This document shows positions 18,920 through 28,015 of a stretch of DNA of 64,000 nucleotides, piece after piece. The DNA comes from Odoribacter splanchnicus DSM 20712 (lineage in GTDB: Bacteria > Bacteroidota > Bacteroidia > Bacteroidales > Marinifilaceae). The stretch spans positions 372,001-436,000 of the forward strand of contig NC_015160.1 in the NCBI RefSeq assembly GCF_000190535.1, read 5' to 3'. The notes below the pieces were generated by a model that was given only the letters and a program-made list of their open reading frames with translations, was not told the origin of the DNA and did no database searches. A program made the translations under genes and the position numbers. Every line of letters begins with the position of its first letter. The stretch's first letter is position 1.

Positions 18920-18969
18920 TAGAGGTATGTGAGAACCAAGTGATTGTATGACAATATAAAAAAGAATAT

Positions 18970-20178
18970 ATGAAAAAAGGGAAATTAATAACGATCGGGG
19001 GAGCTATCGTAGTTCTGGCCTTGTGCGGATATTTCTTTATGGGTACTTCTTCAAAAGGGAAAATCAGTTTTCAGACTGAAAAAGTGACCCGTAATTCGAT
19101 GACGGATGTCGTAGTGGCGACAGGGACGGTAGAGCCGGTGACCAAGGTGGATGTCGGTACGCAGGTTTCGGGTATCATCGACCGTATCTATGTCGACTAC
19201 AATAGTGTTGTGAAAAAAGGGCAGCTGATTGCCGAGATGGATAAGGTGACCTTACAGGCAGAACTGGAATCGCAGGAAGCTCAGCTGGCGAATGCCAAAG
19301 CAGAATACGAGTATCAGCAAAAAAATTATGCCCGCAGTAAAGTGCTGTTCGAAAAGCAACTGATCAGCGACAGCGATTATGAAGAGGCAACGTATAATTA
19401 TGAAAAGGCTAAAAGTACCTACGAAAAGTCGAAAGCCGATATTGTAAAGGTGAGAAGAAATTTGGGATATGCCGTGATTACCAGTCCGATAGACGGTGTC
19501 GTTATCAGTAGGGAAGTGGAAGAAGGACAGACGGTGGCTGCCGGATTCGAAACTCCGACTTTGTTTACCATTGCTAAAGATTTGACGGAGATGCAGGTGA
19601 TTGCAGACGTGGATGAGGCCGATATCGGCGAAATACGCGAAGGACAGCGGGTTACCTTTACCGTAGATGCCTACCGGAACGATGCGTTCGAAGGGGTTGT
19701 GACTCAGGTACGGCTGGAGGCTACCGTGGAATCGAATGTGGTGACCTACGAAGTGGTGATCAGTGCACCTAATCCGGATCTGAAACTGAAACCGGGATTG
19801 ACGGCTACCGTGTCGATTTATACACTGGAGAAGAATAACGTATTGACTATTCCTCCCAAAGCATTGAAATTTATGCCCGATCAGGCTTTGGCCGAAGCTA
19901 ATGGAATCGTACTGAAACCGATCCATGTGGATAATTCTGCCTTACAGAAAACAGTGTGGGTGAAGAATGGACAAACGTTGGAAGAAAAAGAAGTACAGAC
20001 GGCTACTGCGACGACTTCACTCCTGGAGATCACCGGTGGTCTCGCTGAGGGAGACGAGATTGTCGTGGCGATGGAACAATCCGGTAAAAAAGCGATGGGA
20101 ACTCCGCAACCCGGAGAAACAGAATCCAGTCCCTTTATGCCGAAACCACCGGGACAAGATAAGAAGAGTAAGAAGTAA
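18970..20178 (+). CDS. MacA-like periplasmic adaptor (membrane fusion protein)
   Basis: A protein of 402 residues with an N-terminal membrane anchor (TIGGAIVVLALCGYFF). The membrane-fusion-protein order is clear: a barrel-sandwich half (VATGTVEPVTKVDVGTQVSG), a helical hairpin (residues about 90-160, LESQEAQLANAKAEYEYQQ), the second half (AVITSPIDGVVISREVEEGQ), and a beta-barrel with NPDLKLKPGLTATVSI. The C-terminal tail is Pro/Lys-rich. It links the MacB-type ABC transporter to TolC. It is second in the operon; a 221-nt repeat-filled gap separates it from the ATPase gene. Confidence 0.92.
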   Translation: MKKGKLITIGGAIVVLALCGYFFMGTSSKGKISFQTEKVTRNSMTDVVVATGTVEPVTKVDVGTQVSGIIDRIYVDYNSVVKKGQLIAEMDKVTLQAELESQEAQLANAKAEYEYQQKNYARSKVLFEKQLISDSDYEEATYNYEKAKSTYEKSKADIVKVRRNLGYAVITSPIDGVVISREVEEGQTVAAGFETPTLFTIAKDLTEMQVIADVDEADIGEIREGQRVTFTVDAYRNDAFEGVVTQVRLEATVESNVVTYEVVISAPNPDLKLKPGLTATVSIYTLEKNNVLTIPPKALKFMPDQALAEANGIVLKPIHVDNSALQKTVWVKNGQTLEEKEVQTATATTSLLEITGGLAEGDEIVVAMEQSGKKAMGTPQPGETESSPFMPKPPGQDKKSKK

Positions 20179-20186
20179 AATGTAAA

Positions 20187-20399
20187 AGGCTATAGGCTGG
20201 AAGCTATAGGCTAAAAGATGGGGAGGAGGAGATAAGGGGGAGTTGCGGGAAATTGGTGGAGAAGGTAAATCGATGATTTAGAAAGTAGAGGAACTTAGTA
20301 ACTCATTAACTCAGCAACTTAGTAACTTAGTAACTCAATAACTCAGCAACTCAGTAACTCAATAACTCAGCAACTCAGCAACTCAATAACTCACACACA
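20187..20399. repeat. Composite intergenic repeat: CTATAGGCT copies, purine-rich stretch, AACTC array
   Basis: Between the adaptor and ATPase genes there are two copies of CTATAGGCT (20190-20213), then a purine-rich stretch (about 20216-20266), then roughly eleven imperfect copies of a 9- to 10-bp AACTCAGTA/AACTCAATA unit up to 20396. The array ends 4 nt before the ATPase start codon. The same two-part CTATAGG/purine arrangement recurs before ispH (60061-60200), and AACTC repeats recur at 52869. Confidence 0.85.
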
Positions 20400-21140
20400 A
20401 TGAATGCTATAATTGAATTAAAAGATATCAAGCGTGATTTTCTGGTAGGAAATGAGACGGTACATGCTTTGCGGGGGGTATCCTTTGCTATTCAGCCGGG
20501 AGAATTCGTGACGATCATGGGGACCAGCGGATCGGGGAAATCTACTTTACTGAATGTGCTGGGGTGTCTGGATACGCCGACAGCCGGGGAGTATTGGCTG
20601 GACGGGTATTCGGTCCGGCAGATGGGAAAGAATGAGCGGGCGGAGCTGAGGAATCATAAGATCGGTTTTGTATTCCAGTCTTATAACCTGCTTCCGAAGA
20701 CTACTTCGATCGAGAATGTCGAGCTTCCGTTGATGTATAATCCGGCGGTTTCGGCTAAGGAACGGGAAAGACGGGCGATAGAAGCGCTCGACTCGGTAGG
20801 GTTACATGACCGGTTGTATCATAAGTCGAATCAGATGTCCGGAGGACAGCAGCAACGGGTGGCTATAGCCCGGGCATTGGTGAACGATCCGGTATTGATT
20901 TTGGCCGATGAGGCTACGGGAAACCTGGATACCCGTACTTCTTTCGAGATTCTGACGTTGTTTCAGGAATTGTATGCCCGGGGGAGGACTATTGTTTTTG
21001 TCACCCATAATCCCGAATTATCGGCGTATAGCAGCCGGACTATCGTGTTGAAGGATGGGCGGGTGATTCAGGATACCCGGAATGAAAAGATTGCTTCGGC
21101 TAAAGAGACGCTGGCGGCTTTACCGAAGAATGAGGATTAA
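20400..21140 (+). CDS. MacB-type ABC transporter ATPase subunit
   Basis: An ABC ATPase of 246 residues in the MacB/LolD group: Walker [10 protein letters not shown] near residue 41, Q-loop [13 protein letters not shown], signature [15 protein letters not shown], Walker [14 protein letters not shown]-loop VTHN. It powers the FtsX-like permease encoded 15 nt downstream. In classical MacB the two parts are fused; here they are separate genes. The start codon directly follows a tandem repeat array, which could influence its translation. Confidence 0.94.
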   Translation: MNAIIELKDIKRDFLVGNETVHALRGVSFAIQPGEFVTIMGTSGSGKSTLLNVLGCLDTPTAGEYWLDGYSVRQMGKNERAELRNHKIGFVFQSYNLLPKTTSIENVELPLMYNPAVSAKERERRAIEALDSVGLHDRLYHKSNQMSGGQQQRVAIARALVNDPVLILADEATGNLDTRTSFEILTLFQELYARGRTIVFVTHNPELSAYSSRTIVLKDGRVIQDTRNEKIASAKETLAALPKNED

Positions 21141-21155
21141 TTAAATCGAAATACA

Positions 21156-22376
21156 ATGAATTTTGCGAATTTATTCAGGATCGCTTTGCGGGCCCTGGGG
21201 AATAATAAGATGCGGGGATTTCTGACGATGTTGGGGATCATTATCGGTGTCGCTTCGGTGATTACCATGCTGGCTATCGGTCAGGGATCTAAGCGGAGTA
21301 TCCGTGCTCAGATCGCGGAGATGGGTTCTAATATGATCATGATTCATCCGGGTGCGGATATGCGGGGAGGGGTACGGCAAGATCCGGCTGCCATGCAAAG
21401 TCTGAAACTGGACGATTATCAGGCGATTGTCGATGAAACCCGTTATGTTTCGGCTTGTTCGCCATCGGTGAGTAGCAGCGGACAAGCGATCTACGGATCC
21501 AATAATTATCCGACCAGTATCTATGGGATAAATCCGGATTATCTTGAAATTCGTAAATATACCCTGGCGGAAGGGGATATGTTTACGGAGGAGGATATTC
21601 TCGGATCGGCGAAAGTCTGTGTCGTCGGGAAAACGATCGTGGATAATCTGTTTACCAATGGGGAAAATCCGGTGGGGCAAATTATCCGCTTCGGAAAAAT
21701 ACCTTTCCGTATTATCGGAGTCCTGACATCGAAAGGTTATAATACAATGGGGATGGACCAGGATGATCTTATCTTAGCACCTTATACAACCGTCCAGAAA
21801 CGTATCCTGGCCATCACCCATTTACAAAGTATATTCTGTTCGGCGCTTTCTGAAGATCAGACCGAACTGGCAGAAGAGGAGATTGCGAGTATCCTGCGCA
21901 GGAATCACAGGCTGAAAGAATCGGATGACGATGATTTTAACATCCGTTCCCAACAAGAACTGAGCTCGATGATGAATTCCACAACGGACATGATGACGAT
22001 GTTGTTGGCGTGTATTGCGGGGATCTCTTTACTGGTCGGCGGTATCGGGATTATGAACATCATGTATGTGTCGGTAACCGAACGTACCCGGGAAATCGGA
22101 CTGAGAATGTCTATCGGAGCGAAGGGGCGGGATATTCTGGCCCAGTTCCTGATCGAGGCGATTCTGATCAGTGTGACCGGTGGATTGATCGGTGTGGTGT
22201 TCGGTATCGGAGCCTCGTGGGTGGTCAAGTTGGTTGCGGGATGGCCGGTATATGTGCAGCTGTATTCTGTTGTACTGTCGTTTGTGGTCTGTACGGTGAC
22301 GGGAATCTTCTTCGGTTGGTATCCGGCACAGAAAGCTTCTAATCTCGATCCGATCGAAGCGATCCGGTATGAGTAG
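21156..22376 (+). CDS. MacB-type ABC transporter permease (FtsX family)
   Basis: A protein of 406 residues. One N-terminal membrane helix (GFLTMLGIIIGVASVITMLAI) is followed by a MacB periplasmic domain (residues about 60-240), then three C-terminal membrane helices starting at MLLACIAGISLLVGGIGIMNIM with the family sequence VTERTREIGLRMSIGAKG. The C-terminus is YPAQKASNLDPIEAIRYE, typical of MacB. With the ATPase, adaptor and TolC it forms a tripartite exporter of antibiotics, peptides or lipids; the substrate is unknown. A strong terminator follows at once. Confidence 0.94.
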   Translation: MNFANLFRIALRALGNNKMRGFLTMLGIIIGVASVITMLAIGQGSKRSIRAQIAEMGSNMIMIHPGADMRGGVRQDPAAMQSLKLDDYQAIVDETRYVSACSPSVSSSGQAIYGSNNYPTSIYGINPDYLEIRKYTLAEGDMFTEEDILGSAKVCVVGKTIVDNLFTNGENPVGQIIRFGKIPFRIIGVLTSKGYNTMGMDQDDLILAPYTTVQKRILAITHLQSIFCSALSEDQTELAEEEIASILRRNHRLKESDDDDFNIRSQQELSSMMNSTTDMMTMLLACIAGISLLVGGIGIMNIMYVSVTERTREIGLRMSIGAKGRDILAQFLIEAILISVTGGLIGVVFGIGASWVVKLVAGWPVYVQLYSVVLSFVVCTVTGIFFGWYPAQKASNLDPIEAIRYE

Positions 22377-22406
22377 TTTATTTACCGGTTGATCCGGTAA
22401 ATAAAC
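22376..22406 (+). terminator. Terminator of the tolC-macAB operon
   Basis: GTTTATTTACCGG and CCGGTAAATAAAC form a perfect 13-bp stem with a 5-nt loop, starting at the last base of the permease stop codon. It separates the transporter operon from the two-component genes. Confidence 0.75.
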
Positions 22407-22417
22407 AAATAAATCTT

Positions 22418-22425
22418 TATCTTTG
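22418..22425 (+). promoter_or_regulatory. Putative -7 box for the LytS/LytTR pair
   Basis: TATCTTTG fits TAnnTTTG. It ends only 4 nt before the kinase ATG, so the transcript would begin at or very near the start codon. Confidence 0.5.
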
Positions 22426-22429
22426 TAAT

Positions 22430-23470
22430 ATGAGTGACAAGAATAAAATTTTAAAGTTTCTGATCCAGGTGATCGGCTGGGGATTGGTATTCGGCTTCCC
22501 TCTTTTTTTCACCTGGAAAGAGGGAAATCCGATGACCTGGGTTAAATTTCTGGGGTATGTCGGTGTTCCCATCGCTTTTATTACTGTATTTTATGCCAAT
22601 TATTTTATTTTTATCGATCGCTTGTTGTTCCGGAAAAGGTTATTGGTATTTATTATTGTCAATTTATTCCTTTTTGTGTTGCTGAGCTTATGTTTACATG
22701 GATGGCAGGAGTATTATTTTATTCATTTTGTCAATGAGGGACCGAGGCATTCGAGACCTTTTCCTCCACGGAGTGTTTTTATTATCCGGGATGGAGTGAT
22801 GATGGCTTTGGTGTCGGCTCTGAGTGTCGCTATCCGGATGACCGAAAACTGGTATATCCTCGAGCAAGAAAAAAAAGAATTGGAAAATGCCCGTTCCGAA
22901 GCGGAATTGCAGAATCTGAAAAGCCAGCTGAACCCTCATTTCCTGTTCAATACCCTCAATAATATTTATTCCCTGATCGCTATCGATCCTGACCGGGCCC
23001 AGTTTGCCGTCCATGATCTGAGCCGGCTGTTGCGGCATGTGCTGTATGAAGACAATCAGAAATTCGTATCGCTCGATCATGAATTGAATTTCATGAAGAG
23101 TTATATCGAGTTGATGAGTCTGAGGTTGTCGGGAAATGTAGAGTTGAAGGTCGATTTGCCGGACGATGGGAAAGGTGTGCTGGTCGCTCCGTTGTTGTTT
23201 ATCACTTTGATCGAAAACGCTTTTAAACACGGAGTGAGCCCCACGGAGCCTTCTTTTATTCATATCCGTTTCAATTGGTTGGAAAATTCAGGAATCTGCT
23301 GTTACATTGAAAACAGTTATTTTCCCAAGAAAGAAACCGACCGGAGCGGATCGGGGATCGGACTGGAAAATTTAAAAAAACGGCTGGATTTATTGTATCC
23401 CGGAAAATATGATTTGCGGACAGAACGGGAGGGAAACAAATTTGTCGCTCAATTAAAGATCGGAAGTTGA
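22430..23470 (+). CDS. LytS-type sensor histidine kinase
   Basis: A protein of 346 residues with four predicted membrane helices in the first 135 residues, a short coiled coil (LEQEKKELENARSEAELQN), and a His_kinase domain: NLKSQLNPHFLFNTLNNIYSL with the phospho-accepting His170, and an ATPase N-box LIENAFKHGV. There is no periplasmic sensor domain, so the signal is probably sensed in or at the membrane. It overlaps the region of the response regulator start by 4 nt and should phosphorylate that partner. The placement after macAB suggests, but does not prove, control of the exporter. Confidence 0.93.
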   Translation: MSDKNKILKFLIQVIGWGLVFGFPLFFTWKEGNPMTWVKFLGYVGVPIAFITVFYANYFIFIDRLLFRKRLLVFIIVNLFLFVLLSLCLHGWQEYYFIHFVNEGPRHSRPFPPRSVFIIRDGVMMALVSALSVAIRMTENWYILEQEKKELENARSEAELQNLKSQLNPHFLFNTLNNIYSLIAIDPDRAQFAVHDLSRLLRHVLYEDNQKFVSLDHELNFMKSYIELMSLRLSGNVELKVDLPDDGKGVLVAPLLFITLIENAFKHGVSPTEPSFIHIRFNWLENSGICCYIENSYFPKKETDRSGSGIGLENLKKRLDLLYPGKYDLRTEREGNKFVAQLKIGS

Positions 23471-23475
23471 AACGG

Positions 23476-24189
23476 ATGGAACTGAATTGTTTGATAGTCG
23501 ATGATGAGCCTTTGGCTTTGGATTTGATGGAGAGTTACGTCAAGCGGACACCTTTTTTGAAATTGGTTGCCCGTTGCTCGAATGCTTTGGAGGTGTTGCA
23601 GGTGTTACGCGAAGAGGCGGTGGATCTGATCTTCCTCGATATCCAGATGCCTGAACTGAATGGGTTGGAATTGTCCCGGGTGTTGGATAAACAGATCAAA
23701 GTGATTTTTACAACCGCCTTCGAACAGTATGCTTTGGAAGGTTTCCGGGTGGATGCGCTGGACTATTTATTGAAGCCGGTCAGCTATCCTGAATTTTTAA
23801 AGGCCGCTAACAAGGCGTTGAATTGGTTTGAGAAAACCCGTGAAACGCAGGGGGACAGTCTGGAAGAGGATTGTATTTTTGTAAAATCGGATTATAAACT
23901 GGTCAAGGTCGAATTGGCTAAAATTTGTTATATCGAGGGTTTGAAGGATTATGTAAAAATATACCTCGAAGGGGTGACTTCGCCTATCGTTTCGCTTATC
24001 AGTATGAAATCGCTTGAAGAGATGTTGCCGGCTTCTTTTTGCCGGGTACACCGTTCTTTTATCGTCAATCTGAATCGGATCACTGTCATCGAGCGAAACC
24101 GGATCGTTTTCGGAAAGACTTATATTCCGATAGCAGATTCCTCGAAAGATAAATTTATGGAATTCCTCAATAAGCGGACGATCAAGTGA
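23476..24189 (+). CDS. LytTR-family response regulator
   Basis: The start is taken as the ATG at 23476 (237 residues); a TTG at 23467 would add three residues and overlap the kinase stop. The receiver domain has the acidic pair D9/D10, phospho-acceptor Asp55 in LIFLDIQMPE, the conserved Thr in FTTAFEQYALEGF, and Lys in LLKPVS. The C-terminal LytTR DNA-binding domain (residues about 135-235) includes CYIEGLKDYVKIYLEG and FCRVHRSFIVNLNRI. It is the cognate output of the upstream kinase. Confidence 0.94.
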   Translation: MELNCLIVDDEPLALDLMESYVKRTPFLKLVARCSNALEVLQVLREEAVDLIFLDIQMPELNGLELSRVLDKQIKVIFTTAFEQYALEGFRVDALDYLLKPVSYPEFLKAANKALNWFEKTRETQGDSLEEDCIFVKSDYKLVKVELAKICYIEGLKDYVKIYLEGVTSPIVSLISMKSLEEMLPASFCRVHRSFIVNLNRITVIERNRIVFGKTYIPIADSSKDKFMEFLNKRTIK

Positions 24190-24210
24190 ACGGAATTAGG
24201 GTTTAAATGC

Positions 24211-24218
24211 TAATTTTG
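24211..24218 (+). promoter_or_regulatory. Putative -7 box for the Kef-like antiporter gene
   Basis: TAATTTTG fits TAnnTTTG, 19 nt before the ATG at 24238. Confidence 0.45.
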
Positions 24219-24237
24219 TGGCCAAATTACGTGGTTT

Positions 24238-26487
24238 ATGTCACACTTACCTACATTAATTACGGATCTGGCTCTTATACTGGCTTCTGCCGGATTGATG
24301 ACCCTGATATTCAAGCGTCTGAAACAACCGTCGGTATTGGGGTATATCGTGGCCGGTATTCTTGCCGGACCGCATATCACGTTAACCCCGACGGTTATCG
24401 ACAGCGGAAATATTCAGACCTGGGCAGATATCGGGGTGGTATTCCTGTTGTTTGCTTTGGGATTGGAATTCAGTTTTAAAAAGTTAATGAAGGTAGGAGG
24501 TCCTGCTATCATCGCTGCCCTGACTATCATTGTGGGTATGGTGGTTTTGGGTTTTATCGTCGGGGTAGCGATGGGGTGGAAACAGATGGACAGTATCTTT
24601 CTGGGAGGTATGCTGGCCATGTCGTCGACTTCGATTATCTATAAGGCTTTCGAGGATTTGGGATTACGGACACAACGTTTTACAGGGCTGGTGTTCGGAA
24701 TTTTAGTCATCGAGGACCTGGTCGCTATCGTCTTGATGGTGATGCTTTCTACGATGGCTGTCAGTAAGAATTTCGAAGGGATGGAAATGGTGTATAGTAT
24801 CGGGAAACTCTTGTTCTTTTTGCTGTTGTGGTTCCTGACCGGGATTTATATTATTCCTACTTTTTTCAGGCGTACCCGTTTGCTGATGGGCGACGAGACC
24901 TTGCTGATCGTCTCTCTCGGTTTGTGTTTCCTGATGGTAGTGTTCGCTACAGCCGTCGGTTTCTCTTCTGCTTTGGGGGCTTTCGTGATGGGGTCTATTC
25001 TGGCCGAGACGATCGAAGCGGAAAAAATAGAACGTTTGGTGAAACCGGTGAAAGATTTGTTTGCCGCGATATTTTTTGTTTCAGTGGGGATGATGGTCGA
25101 TCCGGGGATGATCGCCCAATATATCTGGCCGATTGTGATTATTACGCTTACCGTTTTGATCGGACAGTCGGTATTCGGTACCCTGGGAGTGGTATTGGCC
25201 GGTCAACCGCTGAAGACGGCTTTGCAGTCGGGATTTTGTCTGACGCAGATCGGGGAGTTCGCTTTTATTATCGCCGGCTTGGGCATGACGATGCACGTGA
25301 CCAGTAATTTTTTGTACCCGATCGTGATCGCTGTAGCCGTCATAACGACATTTCTGACTCCTTATATGATCCGGGCTGCCGAGCCGGCTTATCCTTATGT
25401 CGAAAAACATTTGCCACGGAAATGGAAGCGTTTTATCGAGCATTATACTTCCGGTACCCGGGTGGTCAATCATGAAAGTAACTGGAAGCGTTTACTGACC
25501 TCGCTGATCCGGATAATGGTAATTTATTCGGTGATCATCATCGCTATTCTGATTCTCTCGTTTCAATTTCTGGTGCCCTTGATCCGGGGATCGCTGCCCG
25601 GTTTTTGGGGAGGGTTGTTGTGTGCCGTTCTGATTTTGTTATTGATCGCCCCTTTTTTGCGGGCTATCGTAGCCAAGAAAAACCATTCGGCCGAATTTCA
25701 GTCTTTGTGGAACGATGGTTATTTCAGCCGGGCTTATTTGGTGTCGCTGGTCATATTCCGTTTCGTGATAGCGATATTGTATGTCATGGTAGTGATTGTG
25801 TCGCTTTTTAAAGCTTCTATCGCTTTGTTACTGGGAGTGGCTTGCGTGTTGGTGGCCGGGATGTTTTATTCCCGTTACCTGAAAAAGCAGTCTATCCAGA
25901 TCGAACGGCATTTTTTGCGGAATTTCCGGGTAAGAGAGGTGTATGCCCGGCATGCCGGAACACAGATGCCTCCGAAATTTGCCGGGCATCTGCTGTCACG
26001 GGATTTACATATGGCCGATTTTATAATTCCGTCCGAATCGTTATGGGCCGGATATACGTTGGCCGATCTGGCTTTGGGAAGTCGCTTCGGGGTGATGGTC
26101 GTCGCTGTTTTCAGGGGACAGAGTTGTATCAATATTCCGGGTGGTAAAGAACGCTTGTTTCCACAAGACCGGGTGCAGGTGATCGGTAGTGACGAGCAGC
26201 TGGAACGTTTTGGGAATAAACTGCAGTCCATGACCTTGCCACCGATGGATTCAGACCTGACACAGAGCGAAGTATGCCTGAAACAGTTTGTGGTCACCGA
26301 AGATTCTCCTTTTAACGGGAAGAGTATCCGGGATTCCGGAATCCGGGACAAACACAAATGTGTCGTAGTCGGTGTGGAACGGGGAGCGGCCTCGTTAAGA
26401 AATCCGGATGCCGATACGGTGTTCGAAGCCGGCGATCTGGTTTGGGTAGTGGGGGAGGAAATGAATGTATACGAACTGATCCATTAA
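24238..26487 (+). CDS. Kef/CPA2-type cation:proton antiporter with two TrkA-C domains
   Basis: A membrane protein of 749 residues. The N-terminal half is a Na+/H+-exchanger (CPA2) domain with about 12 helices and the Kef-type sequences GYIVAGILAGP, FLLFALGLEFSFKKL and FGILVIEDLVAIVLM. A second membrane segment group (residues about 420-540) follows. Two TrkA-C/RCK-C-like domains end the protein, around VMVVAVFRGQSCINIPGG and CVVVGVERGAASLRNPDADT. I see no TrkA-N (Rossmann GxGxxG) domain, so it differs from classical KefB/C. Probable role is K+ or Na+/H+ exchange. Its end overlaps the convergent MATE gene by 4 nt. Confidence 0.88.
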   Translation: MSHLPTLITDLALILASAGLMTLIFKRLKQPSVLGYIVAGILAGPHITLTPTVIDSGNIQTWADIGVVFLLFALGLEFSFKKLMKVGGPAIIAALTIIVGMVVLGFIVGVAMGWKQMDSIFLGGMLAMSSTSIIYKAFEDLGLRTQRFTGLVFGILVIEDLVAIVLMVMLSTMAVSKNFEGMEMVYSIGKLLFFLLLWFLTGIYIIPTFFRRTRLLMGDETLLIVSLGLCFLMVVFATAVGFSSALGAFVMGSILAETIEAEKIERLVKPVKDLFAAIFFVSVGMMVDPGMIAQYIWPIVIITLTVLIGQSVFGTLGVVLAGQPLKTALQSGFCLTQIGEFAFIIAGLGMTMHVTSNFLYPIVIAVAVITTFLTPYMIRAAEPAYPYVEKHLPRKWKRFIEHYTSGTRVVNHESNWKRLLTSLIRIMVIYSVIIIAILILSFQFLVPLIRGSLPGFWGGLLCAVLILLLIAPFLRAIVAKKNHSAEFQSLWNDGYFSRAYLVSLVIFRFVIAILYVMVVIVSLFKASIALLLGVACVLVAGMFYSRYLKKQSIQIERHFLRNFRVREVYARHAGTQMPPKFAGHLLSRDLHMADFIIPSESLWAGYTLADLALGSRFGVMVVAVFRGQSCINIPGGKERLFPQDRVQVIGSDEQLERFGNKLQSMTLPPMDSDLTQSEVCLKQFVVTEDSPFNGKSIRDSGIRDKHKCVVVGVERGAASLRNPDADTVFEAGDLVWVVGEEMNVYELIH

Positions 26488-27824
26488 TCCGCTTTCCGGT
26501 CGGTCCGCCATAAGAAAAAGAGGGCGATCAGTGTGGCCATCAGGTCGGCGAAGGGGATGGCCAGCCAGATGCCTGTCAGTCCCCACCAGTGTGAAAACAG
26601 TCCCAGGGCCGGGATCAGAAATAAGAATTGACGGGAAATATTCATGGTGATGGCTTTAGGTGCCTGCCGGATCGACTGGAAATAGCTGGTGACGATCAGT
26701 TGAAACCCTAACAGGGGCATGGCGAGAAAAGTATACCGCAGCCCCTCTTCGCTGAGTTGTAGCAGAGTCGGATCGGAAGTAAAGGCTTTGACCAACCAGG
26801 GAGCGAATGCTTCGCCGATTATAAAGCCGCAACAGGCGATCAGACTTCCCGTACGGATGGCTTTCCGCAGGATATGGAGCGTCATCTGCCGATGGCCCGC
26901 TGCATAAAAATAACCGATGACAGACTGCATGCCCTGGCATATTCCCATGAGCAACATAGAGACCTGGATGGAATAACTACTGATGATCCCGAAGGCTCCG
27001 ATAGCGTAATCTCCTCCGTTGTTTTCCAGATAACGGTTCATAATGATATTCACCATACCTGTGGTGATGTTCATGATAAAAGCGGCCATACCGATTCCGA
27101 CGATGGAAACTAAGATCGGAAACCGGGGAGAGAAACATTTACTTTGGAGTTTCAGGATATTGGACGGACTTCTGAAATGACGGATCACCAATACTGAGCT
27201 GATGCACATAGATAGGGCTGTTGCAATGGCTGCTCCTTCAATGCCCAGGCCGAAACCGAAAATGAAGATCGGGTCCAGGATAATATTGGCAATCACTCCT
27301 GCGAAGACGATGGTCATCGATTTGCGGGAAAAACCGGAGGCACGGATGGCATGGCAATAGGTGAAATTCAGATTCGTCAGCAAGCTGGCCGGGATCAGAA
27401 TGGACATGTATTTACGGGCATAGGGGATAGTTTGCCCGCTTCCTCCGAAGATATCCAGGATAAAGTCCAGATGATACAGGGAGTAAACGATCAGAATCGT
27501 AGATAACAGGATATTCAATACAGTGGCATTTCCCAGGATACGGCAGGCCAGGGAACGGTTGCCTAAAGAAATCGAAGTGGAAATGCGGGCAGCAGCTCCG
27601 ACTCCGGTCAGGGTGCCGACGGTACTCAACAAAGAAACACAAGGAAGCGTCAGGGCCAGTCCGCAGATAGCCAAAGCGCCGGCTCCCTGCCCGATGAATA
27701 TCCGGTCGACTATGTTGTACAAGGCCATGACCACCATGTTGAACATAGCCGGGTAAACATAGCTCCTGAAGAACTTGCGGATGCTTTGTTTTTCTTCGGT
27801 ATAATTGGGAAACAGATCTGCCAA
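26484..27824 (-). CDS. MATE-family efflux transporter
   Basis: A multidrug/toxin exporter with about 12 membrane helices. Family features include MALYNIVDRIFIGQGAGALAI, GLALTLPCVSLLSTVGTLTGVG, a pseudo-twofold repeat and YAIGAFGIISSYSIQ. The frame is open to an ATG at 27884, but a -7 box (27850-27857) lies inside that extension. I therefore prefer the TTG at 27824, giving 446 residues starting ADLFPNYTEEKQ after Met. If the ATG is used, the protein has 466 residues. Direction and overlap show it is convergent with the Kef-like gene. Confidence 0.88.
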   Translation of the reverse strand: MADLFPNYTEEKQSIRKFFRSYVYPAMFNMVVMALYNIVDRIFIGQGAGALAICGLALTLPCVSLLSTVGTLTGVGAAARISTSISLGNRSLACRILGNATVLNILLSTILIVYSLYHLDFILDIFGGSGQTIPYARKYMSILIPASLLTNLNFTYCHAIRASGFSRKSMTIVFAGVIANIILDPIFIFGFGLGIEGAAIATALSMCISSVLVIRHFRSPSNILKLQSKCFSPRFPILVSIVGIGMAAFIMNITTGMVNIIMNRYLENNGGDYAIGAFGIISSYSIQVSMLLMGICQGMQSVIGYFYAAGHRQMTLHILRKAIRTGSLIACCGFIIGEAFAPWLVKAFTSDPTLLQLSEEGLRYTFLAMPLLGFQLIVTSYFQSIRQAPKAITMNISRQFLFLIPALGLFSHWWGLTGIWLAIPFADLMATLIALFFLWRTDRKAD

Positions 27825-27849
27825 GATAGATTTCGTATGATTAAGTCCA

Positions 27850-27857
27850 CAAAAGTA
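27850..27857 (-). promoter_or_regulatory. Putative -7 box for the MATE gene
   Basis: TACTTTTG on the minus strand fits TAnnTTTG and lies 25 nt before the TTG at 27824. It implies that the ATG at 27884 is outside the transcript. Confidence 0.45.
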
Positions 27858-27958
27858 GTGTAAATTCCATAAAATGTCATACATTTATCTACAAACTGAT
27901 TATTCTCTCTGCAAGTCCTTGAGCCTTTGGAAAAAATGTCAGGTTTTCATCGGTTCCG

Positions 27959-27989
27959 TTTGGAGAAATGGTAACTAATGTTATTTTTG
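27959..27989 (+). promoter_or_regulatory. Bacteroidetes-type promoter for the EFR1 ferredoxin gene
   Basis: TTTG (27959-27962), 19 nt, then TATTTTTG (27982-27989): the full -33/-7 consensus at the expected spacing. The start codon at 28016 is 26 nt downstream, which rules out the upstream alternative start at 27968. Confidence 0.7.
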
Positions 27990-28015
27990 CAAAAGAAAAA
28001 TCAACATTTTATTCT

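Noticed and set aside
20281..20399. CRISPR array
   Set aside because: Units are 9-10 bp, directly adjacent and imperfect, with no spacers and no cas genes nearby.
26484..26487. 4-nt overlap of the Kef-like and MATE genes as a sign of functional coupling
   Set aside because: The genes are convergent, so the overlap says nothing about co-expression.
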